Shown: positions 1 to 7,719, counted from the first letter of the stretch. The stretch is DNA of 44,137 nt from Oscillospiraceae bacterium (GCA_030539275.1 JAUNSK010000031.1:1-44137), one strand, 5' to 3'. Numbers and translations: made by a program. The notes: generated by a model from the letters alone, not told the origin.

Positions 1-2
1 CG

Positions 3-38
3 GACAGAGACGGACGGCCCGGAAGAGACGGCCGATAA
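3..38 (+). CDS. possible C-terminal end of an upstream gene (partial)
   Basis: One reading frame is open from the window edge to a TAA at 36-38 and gives a short basic Gly/Arg/Asp-rich tail, DRDGRPGRDGR. A strong hairpin follows 6 nt later, as expected for a gene end. The other two frames stay open somewhat longer, but they run through the hairpin. The product cannot be identified from 11 residues; basic Gly-Arg tails are common on RNA-binding proteins such as helicases and ribosomal-type proteins, which is only a suggestion. Confidence 0.3.
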   Translation, partial: DRDGRPGRDGR

Positions 39-44
39 AGAATG

Positions 45-85
45 TAAGCTCCACCTCGGGATAGTTATCGCTGAGGTGGAGCTTA
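45..85 (+). terminator. hairpin, probable terminator of the upstream gene
   Basis: A perfect 13-bp stem pairs TAAGCTCCACCTC (45-57) with its complement at 73-85 around a 15-nt loop. No good T-run follows, so it may be an RNA-stabilising 3' hairpin rather than a strict intrinsic terminator. Confidence 0.5.
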
Positions 86-185
86 GCATGTGGAGGACTG
101 GAAATACCAGAGACCGGGGCTATATCAGCCATTTTGCAGATGCTTCTGGACATGTTGTCAACAGATAAAGACTCTTAACTGCAGA

Positions 186-253
186 AAAAAACGACCAGGG
201 ATTGATATGTACCCAGAATTCTGGGTACATATCAGATTAACCCGGTCGTTTTT
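186..253. terminator. bidirectional terminator with a palindrome in its loop
   Basis: The outer arms AAAACGACC and GGTCGTTTT pair, extended by GGG/CCC past a one-base bulge. A-run and T-run flanks give a U-tract on either strand, so this should end guaB transcription (minus strand) and any rightward readthrough. The loop is not simple: it contains a separate perfect 32-nt palindrome at 203-234. Confidence 0.75.
203..234. repeat. 32-nt perfect palindrome, possible IS end-to-end remnant
   Basis: The half-site TGATATGTACCCAGA (203-217) is followed by its exact inverted complement, ending at 234. The same 15 bases recur at 44084-44098, also directly behind an A-run plus GC-rich arm. I read the palindrome as two terminal inverted repeats lying back to back, meaning an insertion element that lost its interior. 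An ordinary dispersed palindromic repeat is the alternative. Confidence 0.6.
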
Positions 254-330
254 AAGAAATTATAGTATAAATACTGTATCCATCTTTTAAGGGTGGATAA
301 TAATGCAGTAATTATGATTATCAGATTAAA

Positions 331-1839
331 TTATTTCATAGGTGAAATATTTTTGTCCTTGAGAACAACGTCATGAGCGCCGCCTTCAACGATAGATGTT
401 GAAGATACAAGTGTAAGCTTTGCTTTTTCCTGAAGTTCAGGAATAGTAAGAGCACCGCAGTTGCACATTGTGGATCTTACCTTGCTCAGTGAAAGTGTTA
501 CATTGTCCTTGAGACTTCCGGCATATGGAACATATGAATCAACGCCTTCTTCAAATGAAAGTTTCTTTGCTCCGCCAAGATCATATCTCTGCCAGTTTCT
601 TGCACGGCTTGATCCTTCTCCCCAGTATTCCTTCATGTATGTGCCGTTTACGTTGACCTTGTTTGTAGGTGATTCATCGAAACGTGAGAAATATCTTCCG
701 AGCATTACAAAATCAGAACCCATTGCAAGAGCAAGAGTGATGTGATGATCGTAAACAATACCGCCGTCTGAACAAATCGGAACATAGATTCCTGTTTTCT
801 TGAAATATTCGTCTCTTGCAGCAGCAACTTCAATTACAGCTGTAGCCTGTCCGCGGCCGATACCCTTTGTTTCACGTGTAATACAGATAGAACCGCCGCC
901 GATACCGATCTTGATAAAATCAGCACCTGCCTCAGCGAGGAACATAAAGCCGTCTCTGTCAACGACATTTCCTGCACCGATCTTTACTGTGTCGCCGTAT
1001 TTTTCACGTACCCAGGCAATAGTTCTTGACTGCCATTCAGAATATCCTTCTGATGAATCTATGCAGAGTATATCAGCACCTGCTTCTACGAGGGCAGGAA
1101 TTCTTTCAGCGTAGTCTCTTGTGTTTACTCCGGCACCGACTACATATCTCTTCTGAGAATCAAGCAGTTCGTTAGGATTAGCCTTGTGTTCAGAGTAGTC
1201 TTTTCTGAATACCCAGTAAAGAAGTGTTCCGTCATCATCTATAATCGGAAGAGAATTTATTTTGCTTTCCCAGATAATATCATTAGCTTCGGAAAGTGTT
1301 GTAGTTTTTGGAGCCCATACGATTTTCTCGATAGGTGTCATGAATTCGGATACAACTGTATCAAGAGGCATTCTGCTCAGACGGTAGTCTCTGCTGGTTA
1401 CTATTCCGACCAGCTTGCCGTTTGCTGTGCCGTCAGTTGTTACAGCAACAGTTGAATGGCCTGTTTTCTCCTTAAGATCAAGAATATCCTGCAGTGTTTT
1501 GTCAGGGGCAATATTTGAATCACTTGGTACAAATCCGGCTTTATATGCCTTGGCACGAGCAACCATCGCAGCCTCATCTTCAACAGACTGTGAACCGTAA
1601 ATAAATGAAATTCCGCCTTCTTTTGCAAGAGCAACTGCCATCTTATCGTCAGATACTGACTGCATAATAGCAGATGTCATAGGAATGTTCATCATTATAT
1701 CGGGAGTTTCTCCCTTTGAGAACTTTGTGATAGGTGTTTTAAGGCTTACATTTGCCGGGATACAGTCTGCAGAAGAGTATCCTGGTACAAGCAAATACTC
1801 ATTAAATGTATGAGATGTGTTTTCGTAATAATATGCCAT
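331..1839 (-). CDS. guaB: IMP dehydrogenase
   Basis: It oxidises IMP to XMP with NAD+, the committed step of GTP synthesis in the cytoplasm. The 502-residue protein has the family layout: an N-terminal barrel segment, a CBS pair at about 100-210 (including VTSRDYRLS and SLPIIDDDG), then the rest of the barrel with the nucleophile loop [10 protein letters not shown] (Cys319) and a flap region containing the Arg-Tyr pair of WQRYDLGG. The start is the ATG at 1839, with AAAGGGG about 10 nt upstream. An in-frame TTG at 1857 falls inside that ribosome binding site and is not used. It has its own promoter and is monocistronic. The CBS pair in such enzymes usually binds adenine/guanine nucleotides as allosteric control (family knowledge). 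Confidence 0.95.
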   Translation of the reverse strand: MAYYYENTSHTFNEYLLVPGYSSADCIPANVSLKTPITKFSKGETPDIMMNIPMTSAIMQSVSDDKMAVALAKEGGISFIYGSQSVEDEAAMVARAKAYKAGFVPSDSNIAPDKTLQDILDLKEKTGHSTVAVTTDGTANGKLVGIVTSRDYRLSRMPLDTVVSEFMTPIEKIVWAPKTTTLSEANDIIWESKINSLPIIDDDGTLLYWVFRKDYSEHKANPNELLDSQKRYVVGAGVNTRDYAERIPALVEAGADILCIDSSEGYSEWQSRTIAWVREKYGDTVKIGAGNVVDRDGFMFLAEAGADFIKIGIGGGSICITRETKGIGRGQATAVIEVAAARDEYFKKTGIYVPICSDGGIVYDHHITLALAMGSDFVMLGRYFSRFDESPTNKVNVNGTYMKEYWGEGSSRARNWQRYDLGGAKKLSFEEGVDSYVPYAGSLKDNVTLSLSKVRSTMCNCGALTIPELQEKAKLTLVSSTSIVEGGAHDVVLKDKNISPMK

Positions 1840-1887
1840 ATTATTAGCCCCTTTCAATATTGTTGAATGATGTTGTATTAATCAAAG

Positions 1888-1916
1888 ATTATACCATAAA
1901 ACGCACAAAAAATCAA
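1888..1916 (-). promoter_or_regulatory. guaB promoter
   Basis: On the minus strand TTGATT (1911-1916), a 17-bp spacer and a perfect TATAAT (1888-1893) lie about 50 bp before the guaB start. The spacer reads TTTTGTGCGTTTTATGG, nearly identical to the spacer of the promoter at 4994-5022. Confidence 0.75.
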
Positions 1917-2090
1917 TTGAAAAATCTGTTAGATTAGAATATGACATTGTATGATGATTTTGTTATTATGTGCAGATTATTGCGCTTATGAGTTTAAATA
2001 CGGATATTATTATCTGAAAAACAGTACAGAAATAATTTGTGAAATCCGTACAAGTATATTAATCTGCAGTTTACAATAAATTATTCCAAA

Positions 2091-2122
2091 AAAATCATGC
2101 CGGTTCTGTCCGGCATGATTTT
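2091..2122. terminator. terminator of the sigma/beta-propeller operon
   Basis: AAAATCATGCCGG (2091-2103) pairs perfectly with CCGGCATGATTTT (2110-2122) across a 6-nt loop. The A-run on its left becomes a U-tract on the minus strand. It lies 15 nt beyond the stop codon of the beta-propeller gene. Confidence 0.85.
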
Positions 2123-2136
2123 CAGTATAGATCTAT

Positions 2137-4158
2137 TTAAAACTGATATGATTCAGTCTCATCAAAGTTGTTTATGCTGGTCTTCTGAATACCTTTATCA
2201 GTAAATGTATATATATTATCATCTACAAATATTGCACGTGTGTAGAAGTCACTTGAATTTATGCTTCCGATCTGCTCAAAATGATCTTCGTTAAATCTCA
2301 GGAATATATAACTGTAATAAACCCCGGAATTTTCTGAGTCATATGCTTCACGCATAACAGGGAATCCTATCAGATTTTTATCCGGATCGATAAGAAGTGC
2401 CTTTCTGTCACGACAGGCATATGAATTAAGATATATATCCAGTTCATCATCAGTAACTCTGTAAGTGTCACAGGCTGTAGTTTCATCGGCCTGTGTATTG
2501 AACATAGTAACCTTTACTCCGTTGACAAATCCGTTTTCTGTTGCTTCACTGCCGAAGCCGAGAAGAAGACCGTCACTCCATTTATGAAGAAAAGTACTGA
2601 ATCCTGATATTTTGAATTCATCAGTGATTTCCGGTGCGGACGGATCGCGCAGGTCAATCTTGAAAAGAGGATCAGTCTGTCTGAAAGTTACAACGTATGC
2701 AGTATCGCCCTGAAAGTTTACTGACTTGATCTGTTCGTTTTTGCCGTAGCCTTTGAGCGAGGATACGATATTAAGGTCAGTGTCAAGTACATAGAGACTG
2801 TTGTCATCTGTATTGAGTTCATGATAGTAGTCATTATCGATGGCACCGATACATTCATCTATTGCATTTTTTACAAAGCTGCCGTATTGTTTGGAGTATG
2901 CAGACCTTGTAGTGGCTACCCTGAAGTATCCGTTGTATTCGTCCATTGAAAACTGATTGAGAACTGTTCCCTGTATCTCTGCAGTTGCAGCCGGTGTCAG
3001 TATTGTTGAGTCGAGTGCTATTTTAATGATCTGTGAGTTTCCGGAGTCAAGTTCATTTGCAATATAAAGATTTTCTGGTGTGCAGTATATTTCACCGTCA
3101 AATCCTGCAAAAGCTGTAAATGAGCTGTTGAGTGTTGTATCATTTATGTTGACAGCGCCTACAACTGCATAACACAGACATGAAGAAGGCTGTATTTTAT
3201 CAGGAATGTATATATCATCAGGATCAATAAGCTTTTTATCATCCATACATGTATACTCAGGAACATACATATCTGTATCGTCCGGTGAGTCAACATTGTC
3301 GTAATAATCGCTCATATCATCTGAAATGATGTACAGTGTTTCACCTACAATTCTGGAGTCAAGATATCGTCCGCTCTGAGAATATGTCTGCGTAAGCGTC
3401 AGGTCATTTGAGTCTATCTGATATATATTAATATAAGTCTTATCAGAACTAAAGCTGTTATATACAACAGAAATTGTTTCGCCGCTCAGATACATTTCGC
3501 ATACATCAGAAGAACCGTAGTAACTACTGCTCTGATAATCTTCATAATTAATGTTTTCATTCTGATCTTCGCTGTCTATTCTGTACGACCTGCAGCTGTC
3601 AAGTGAATCCTGTGCTTTAGTCCAGTACAGATATCCTCCGGACACATAAAAGATATTTTCACCGTCGGTTTTTACCATGTCCGATTCATCCACACCTTCA
3701 CACTGTGTAATGGTCTGTGAAAAGTCATGGTCTTCACTCTGCGGCTGCGCTGCATCATCAGTACTGTCGGAAGCGGTGACCGTTTCTTCGAGCACCATAT
3801 CAGACTGCTTATTGGTAAAATAGGTATTATTACTCTTTTCGTATTTTTTTCCGCTGCTCAGCATGTAAGTGTACAGCTCGGAATAATCGCCGGCTTTTTT
3901 TATCTGTGAAAGTGCAGAGGAGGTACTTATTCCTTTTTTGTTTAATGATGATGAATTAACTGCAGCTGAACAAACGATGAGAAAGCATGCTGCCAGTGCA
4001 CCTACATATGATACTGTCTGTCTGATTCTTTTTCTTTTGGCTGCATGTGCATATACCGGTATCTTTTTCTGTTTAAGCAGTATAGAAATATTCGCAGGAC
4101 TTAATCTGTCCGGGACCTGGGCTTCATTTATATATTTGATTAATCTTTCTTCACTCAT
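2137..4158 (-). CDS. membrane-anchored extracellular beta-propeller protein, putative anti-sigma partner
   Basis: The 673-residue protein has a short cytoplasmic N-terminus (1-47, ending in KRKRIRQ), one membrane segment (about 48-67) and a large extracytoplasmic domain. It resembles the Pfam Beta_propel family (secreted C-terminal beta-propeller proteins): repeated short blades, a motif FSQTITQCEGVDESDMVKTD, and many Tyr/Asp residues. The ATG at 4158 has GGAG 8 nt upstream; the longer frame to 4269 would overlap the sigma gene and lacks support. It follows the ECF sigma gene by 14 nt, so the two are co-transcribed. That order and the topology suggest a membrane anti-sigma factor whose propeller senses something outside (inference). 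No classical zinc-type anti-sigma motif is seen. Confidence 0.8.
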   Translation of the reverse strand: MSEERLIKYINEAQVPDRLSPANISILLKQKKIPVYAHAAKRKRIRQTVSYVGALAACFLIVCSAAVNSSSLNKKGISTSSALSQIKKAGDYSELYTYMLSSGKKYEKSNNTYFTNKQSDMVLEETVTASDSTDDAAQPQSEDHDFSQTITQCEGVDESDMVKTDGENIFYVSGGYLYWTKAQDSLDSCRSYRIDSEDQNENINYEDYQSSSYYGSSDVCEMYLSGETISVVYNSFSSDKTYINIYQIDSNDLTLTQTYSQSGRYLDSRIVGETLYIISDDMSDYYDNVDSPDDTDMYVPEYTCMDDKKLIDPDDIYIPDKIQPSSCLCYAVVGAVNINDTTLNSSFTAFAGFDGEIYCTPENLYIANELDSGNSQIIKIALDSTILTPAATAEIQGTVLNQFSMDEYNGYFRVATTRSAYSKQYGSFVKNAIDECIGAIDNDYYHELNTDDNSLYVLDTDLNIVSSLKGYGKNEQIKSVNFQGDTAYVVTFRQTDPLFKIDLRDPSAPEITDEFKISGFSTFLHKWSDGLLLGFGSEATENGFVNGVKVTMFNTQADETTACDTYRVTDDELDIYLNSYACRDRKALLIDPDKNLIGFPVMREAYDSENSGVYYSYIFLRFNEDHFEQIGSINSSDFYTRAIFVDDNIYTFTDKGIQKTSINNFDETESYQF

Positions 4159-4172
4159 AATATCATCTCCAT

Positions 4173-4700
4173 TTACAGTGCCTGCGGATATGAATCCTGC
4201 AGAGCAATTCTGAGTTTCTCTTTTGTTCTTGAAAGTCTTGAGCGGACGGAAGCAGGCTTTATCGAGCACATCTTCGAGATTTCCTGACTGGAATATCCGC
4301 CAAGCACTGAAAGTGACAGGATAAGCCTCTCCTCATCACCAAGAGCGTTAAGTTCGTTGATGAGCTCGGCGCGTTTAAAGTCAAACTCACAGCCTTTTTC
4401 ATCAGCAAAGTATTCGTCATACGATTTTTTATTGATATATTCTGACTGTCGCAGCTTGATCTTGACACTTAGGATCCTGATTATCCAGCTCCTGAAAGCA
4501 TCTTCGTTTCTGAGTTTTCTTATCTGTGCAAATGCATCGGAAACAGCATCTTCTACTGCATCAGCTGCATCATGCGGATTTCTCAGACTGCACAGAGCAA
4601 TATGATACAGATCCTTATATACGATGCTGTATAGTCTTGAAAAAGCATCACAGTCTCCGCTGACAGCAAGCTTTATATCTTTTTTGAAATCAACATTCAC
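4173..4700 (-). CDS. ECF-type RNA polymerase sigma factor
   Basis: The 175-residue protein has sigma region 2 (about 15-80, FSRLYSIVYKDLYHIALCSLRNPHDAADAVEDAVSD in outline) and region 4 with a helix-turn-helix near the end (GYSSQEISKMCSIKPASVRSRLSRTK in outline). This is the ECF (sigma-70 family) layout without regions 1 and 3. I choose the GTG at 4700 because GGGGG lies 8 nt upstream. The in-frame ATG at 4721 precedes that ribosome binding site, and the longest frame (4889) runs into the leader. The beta-propeller gene downstream is its probable regulator. The regulon is unknown. Confidence 0.88.
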   Translation of the reverse strand: MNVDFKKDIKLAVSGDCDAFSRLYSIVYKDLYHIALCSLRNPHDAADAVEDAVSDAFAQIRKLRNEDAFRSWIIRILSVKIKLRQSEYINKKSYDEYFADEKGCEFDFKRAELINELNALGDEERLILSLSVLGGYSSQEISKMCSIKPASVRSRLSRTKEKLRIALQDSYPQAL

Positions 4701-4713
4701 ATTGTTGTCCCCC

Positions 4714-4731
4714 TTTTGCATATATGCAAAA
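4714..4731. promoter_or_regulatory. 18-bp perfect palindrome upstream of the sigma gene
   Basis: TTTTGCATATATGCAAAA is a perfect inverted repeat immediately before the ribosome binding site of the sigma gene. It could be an operator or a small leader hairpin. No known consensus is assigned. Confidence 0.4.
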
Positions 4732-4929
4732 AAATTTGTACAGCGCTTCAGATCGCCTCTTTTGAAACGTTTCATAAATACAGTAGTAAAAAAAACGGAA
4801 ATTGTTGCATGATAAAATAAGTTTGTGAAATGTCCATAAATGGTGGAACAGTTATTAGGCAATTTTGACAGTTGTGATGATTCGTGCATAATTATGTATT
4901 TGTTAAATAATTAATACTTAAATTCTGTC

Positions 4930-4958
4930 TTGCAAAATATATCTGTTTATTGTATAAT
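4930..4958 (+). promoter_or_regulatory. promoter for the SGNH/lipoprotein operon
   Basis: TTGCAA (4930-4935), a 17-bp spacer and a perfect TATAAT (4953-4958) point rightward. Transcription would begin near 4965 and give a leader of about 255 nt before the first gene at 5221. It overlaps the leader of the opposing sigma operon, so the two transcription units run through each other's 5' regions. Confidence 0.6.
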
Positions 4959-4993
4959 TAATATCAGTTATGAGACAAAAAAACCGTACCTAA

Positions 4994-5022
4994 ATAATAT
5001 CATAAAATGCACAAAAAATAAA
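4994..5022 (-). promoter_or_regulatory. promoter for the ECF sigma/beta-propeller operon
   Basis: On the minus strand TTTATT (5017-5022), a 17-bp spacer and TATTAT (4994-4999). The spacer TTTTGTGCATTTTATGA matches the guaB promoter spacer at 15 of 17 positions. A start near 4987 leaves a leader of about 285 nt. Confidence 0.55.
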
Positions 5023-5116
5023 CCATTTTAAAATAACTTTTATTCATTTTTGTAAAATAAGTAAAAATTAACATACATAAGTGCTTATTAGGATTTGTGT
5101 GAATTGCAGCGCACAG

Positions 5117-5169
5117 GATATAAAAACACAGAAAGGCGGCAGTTACTTAAAAGACATGCAATTATATCC
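5117..5169 (+). promoter_or_regulatory. structured leader before the SGNH operon
   Basis: GGATATAA (5117-5124) is exactly complementary to TTATATCC (5162-5169). The 37-nt loop includes an unused ribosome-binding-like AAAGGCGG. The helix lies in the long leader upstream of the first SGNH gene, whose own ribosome binding site is weak. It could be a regulatory RNA, but I could not match it to a riboswitch class I know. Confidence 0.3.
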
Positions 5170-5220
5170 CGGATGATAAATTATCTTTCGTGAATAGTCA
5201 CAGGTAACGATACTTATACA

Positions 5221-6147
5221 ATGGCAGAGGTAAGAACTAACAGGAACAGATCCAAAAAGAAAAAGCGCAGAAGTCTCTTTAAATTATCGATAATACTATT
5301 GTTTTTTATATTCAGCATAGTTATCAGTTTTATTATATATGCACTCAGATTTGACGGGACATCAAAACTTAATCCCGGTATGCAGCCAGCTGACAGCCAG
5401 TCTGATACATCTGACAGCCTTTCTGACAGTTTGTCAGACAATAATTCTCTTAATCCTGATGGTTCATCTGACGTTTCATCCGATGCATCCTCAGAGACAC
5501 CGAACAGTGAAGCTTCAGGTATGGCTTCAACACCTGGTTCCGTTAATCCCGTAGCCGAATCACAGAGGCAGAATGATTCATATCTTGACAGCTGTGCTTT
5601 CATAGGTGATTCTATTTCGACCGGATTTTCAGGTTATAAGTTTGTATCCAAATCAAATGTATTTGCTTCAATCGGACTCAGGATTGACAATATCACTGAG
5701 GAAAAGGTGGAAACAGCAGATGGCTCTGAAATACTGGTTCTTGACGGACTGAAAAAATTAAAACCTGAAAACGTATATATTCTGCTTGGAAGTAACGGCG
5801 TTTCATGGTATGACAATGACAAAATGATTGAAGACTATTCAGCATTTATAGACAGTATCCAGAATGAACTGCCGGATTCAAAAGTATATATCCTGTCCAT
5901 TACTCCTGTCGGAACACAAAAGGAATCTTTAGAAAAACCTAAAGGAGTACTTAATACAGAAATAGACGCCTTTAATAAGAGACTGCTTGAGCTCGCAGAT
6001 AAAAAATCAGTATATTACGTTGATTTAAATTCATTTTTAAAAGATTCATCAGGCAAGCTGCCAGACAGCAAGTCATCGGATGGAATGCATTTTACCAAGG
6101 ACACATATGCGACTATAATAGAGTTTATTCTTAAACATACAGTATGA
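5221..6147 (+). CDS. membrane-anchored SGNH-hydrolase-like protein (copy 1)
   Basis: The 308-residue protein has a very basic N-terminus (RNRSKKKKRR), a membrane segment at about 20-42, a Ser/Asp/Pro-rich extracellular linker (about 46-120) and an SGNH (GDSL-type) domain. The catalytic blocks are visible: FIGDS with Ser131, GSNGVSW for the oxyanion/Asn block, and DGMH giving Asp287 and His290. This family hydrolyses or transfers acyl groups on carbohydrates or lipids. It is a paralogue of the next gene and forms an operon with it and a lipoprotein. The ribosome binding site before the ATG is weak. An O-acetyl esterase or acyltransferase of a surface polymer is the likely role; the substrate is unknown. 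Confidence 0.8.
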   Translation: MAEVRTNRNRSKKKKRRSLFKLSIILLFFIFSIVISFIIYALRFDGTSKLNPGMQPADSQSDTSDSLSDSLSDNNSLNPDGSSDVSSDASSETPNSEASGMASTPGSVNPVAESQRQNDSYLDSCAFIGDSISTGFSGYKFVSKSNVFASIGLRIDNITEEKVETADGSEILVLDGLKKLKPENVYILLGSNGVSWYDNDKMIEDYSAFIDSIQNELPDSKVYILSITPVGTQKESLEKPKGVLNTEIDAFNKRLLELADKKSVYYVDLNSFLKDSSGKLPDSKSSDGMHFTKDTYATIIEFILKHTV

Positions 6148-6180
6148 TTATTTCCCAAATACTACTAAGGAGGATTTAAT

Positions 6181-7137
6181 ACGTCACATCTAAAATATCT
6201 GGCGGCCGGAGTTTTTCTGGCTGCTGTATTTCTGTCAAGCTATATTTCAGTGGCAGCACAGAATTCAGACGAAAAAAAATCAGGGGCTGTACACAATGAG
6301 AACAGGGTTTCTGCTGAGATACAGACACAGGATTCATCAAATGTTTTCTATCTTAAAGGGAATAACGGACTTATGTTGTCAGACGGATTGCCGGCTGTAA
6401 CAGTTCCGGTTATTGAGACAACACCAGTTAAAACTGAGACTCAGCCTCCGATGACTGAACCTCCGGCAACACAGGGTACACAGGCTCAGACAGCTTCACC
6501 TCCACAGGTAACTACACAGCCGGTTCAGCCACCTGCTGACAGCGGTTATGACTTTAACAGCCCGGTGCCGGAATGTGAAAGGGCAAATGATGATTACTTT
6601 GCTTCATGTGCATTTATAGGTGATTCACACATCAATGCATTCAAAGGGTACTCGCTGGCACCCGAGGACAGGGTCTTTGCAAAGAACGGTATGAATATAA
6701 GCCAGGTTTATGATTATGTTGATCTCGATGCTGTAAGCAGTGTTTCACCTTCAAACATTTACATTATGTTCGGAACAAACGGCGTAATGTGGATGAGCTG
6801 GGACAGTATGATAACTCAGTACAGAGAACTTATCAATAAGCTAAAAGAAAAAAACCCGAACGCTAAAATATACATATTATCAATACCCCCGGTTACAGCT
6901 GACAGGGAAAATATGGCTGACATAGCAAGCGGAAAAATGCTTAATTCTGATATTAATGACTACAACAACAGGCTGCTTGGTATGGCAGGAGAAGAAAAGG
7001 TGTATTTCGCAGATCTTAACAGTGCAGTAAAAAATGATCAGGGTTGTCTCATATCATCCAGTGACGGAGTACATATGTCAGCAGATCTTTATTCTAATCA
7101 GGTTAAAACATATATTCTTACTCATATAGTAAAATGA
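6181..7137 (+). CDS. exported SGNH-hydrolase-like protein (copy 2), apparent ACG start
   Basis: The SGNH blocks are FIGDS (Ser149), GTNGVMW and DGVH (Asp295, His298), after a Pro/Thr/Gln-rich linker (about 75-125). A conventional GTG at 6250 would remove the export signal. The frame extends upstream through a hydrophobic stretch (HLKYLAAGVFLAAVFLSSYI) to an ACG at 6181, which sits 7 nt after a perfect AAGGAGG. No ATG, GTG or TTG exists between the in-frame stop at 6166-6168 and that point. I therefore place the start at ACG, giving 318 residues, and treat it either as a rare initiator or as a mutated or misread ATG. It is paralogous to the preceding gene (SCAFIGDS shared) and follows it by 33 nt. 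Confidence 0.75.
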   Translation, partial: TSHLKYLAAGVFLAAVFLSSYISVAAQNSDEKKSGAVHNENRVSAEIQTQDSSNVFYLKGNNGLMLSDGLPAVTVPVIETTPVKTETQPPMTEPPATQGTQAQTASPPQVTTQPVQPPADSGYDFNSPVPECERANDDYFASCAFIGDSHINAFKGYSLAPEDRVFAKNGMNISQVYDYVDLDAVSSVSPSNIYIMFGTNGVMWMSWDSMITQYRELINKLKEKNPNAKIYILSIPPVTADRENMADIASGKMLNSDINDYNNRLLGMAGEEKVYFADLNSAVKNDQGCLISSSDGVHMSADLYSNQVKTYILTHIVK

Positions 7138-7158
7138 AAATAAAGGAGACAGGAAATT

Positions 7159-7626
7159 TTGAATAACAAATTAATTAAAATGACATCCATGCTGATCCTA
7201 TCAGGAGTTCTGCTGTGTTCATGCGCAGGAAAGTCCTCAAACGCTGCGGCAAGTGATATTATATCTGCAGCAAAAACCAGCGGTTCAACGTTTGAAGAAC
7301 TGGAGAGCGTTGAAAAAGCAGATATAAAGTACTATTACAATCTTGATGAATCAAGTTACAGTGATTTTTCGGCTATGGTTTCTGGAAATCAGGCATATGC
7401 CGATGAGATAGTAGTAGTAAAGGCTGCTTCGTCATCAAAGGTGAGTGACATAAAGAAGGCGCTGGAGGAAAGAATAGACAGCAGGAAAAAAACACTCGAA
7501 AGCTACGCACCTGATGAGTATCAGAAATTATGTGATGCATCAGTCAAGACAGACGGTGATTATGTTTATCTGGTCGTCGGTGATGACACAAAGGATGCCC
7601 TGAAGGCAATAAAGGATTTATGTTGA
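7159..7626 (+). CDS. DUF4358 lipoprotein
   Basis: The 155-residue protein starts at TTG 7159, 10 nt after AAAGGAG. Its signal peptide ends in a lipobox, LLCSC, with the lipidated Cys22. The mature part matches the DUF4358 pattern: a conserved YYYNLDESSYSDF block, then IVVVKAASSSKVSDIKKALEERIDSR in outline, ending with a VYLVVGDD-type strand. It is the last gene of the SGNH operon, 21 nt after the second hydrolase, and a terminator follows. DUF4358 proteins are lipoproteins of unknown function common in Clostridia; linkage here suggests a helper role in surface acylation (inference). Confidence 0.82.
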   Translation: MNNKLIKMTSMLILSGVLLCSCAGKSSNAAASDIISAAKTSGSTFEELESVEKADIKYYYNLDESSYSDFSAMVSGNQAYADEIVVVKAASSSKVSDIKKALEERIDSRKKTLESYAPDEYQKLCDASVKTDGDYVYLVVGDDTKDALKAIKDLC

Positions 7627-7629
7627 TAG

Positions 7630-7674
7630 AAAACAATACCAGACACAAAGCTTGATGTGTTTGGTATTGTTTTT
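7630..7674 (+). terminator. terminator after the SGNH operon
   Basis: AAAACAATACCAGACACA pairs with TGTGTTTGGTATTGTTTT across a short loop, with one G-T pair, and the stem runs into a T-run. It lies 4 nt after the lipoprotein stop codon. Confidence 0.85.
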
Positions 7675-7703
7675 GACATGAAGTGAAGATTTATAAATAT
7701 ATA
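7673..7703 (+). promoter_or_regulatory. possible nrdDG promoter
   Basis: TTGACA (7673-7678), overlapping the terminator T-run, is followed by AATATA at 17 bp or TATATA at 19 bp. Spacing and -10 quality are imperfect. No convincing NrdR box was seen nearby. Confidence 0.35.
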
Positions 7704-7719
7704 TTGGAGTTGGTATTAA

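Noticed and set aside
90-290. A 66-codon open frame on the plus strand at the left edge
   Set aside because: It runs through the terminator hairpin and palindrome, has no ribosome binding site and shows no recognisable protein pattern.
461-1600. Several long plus-strand open frames opposite guaB (and similar ones opposite alaS, nrdD, comEC and trpB)
   Set aside because: They are shadows of well-identified genes: no ribosome binding sites, low-complexity or Ser-rich translations, and frame determined by the codon use of the true gene.
5100-5200. Possible c-di-GMP (GEMM) riboswitch upstream of the SGNH operon, suggested by GCGCACAGGA
   Set aside because: The conserved core and the tetraloop-receptor pairing of that class are not found; only a generic helix is supported.
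7627-7719. NrdR repressor boxes before nrdD
   Set aside because: No pair of sites resembling the NrdR consensus is present; the dyad there is the terminator of the preceding operon.
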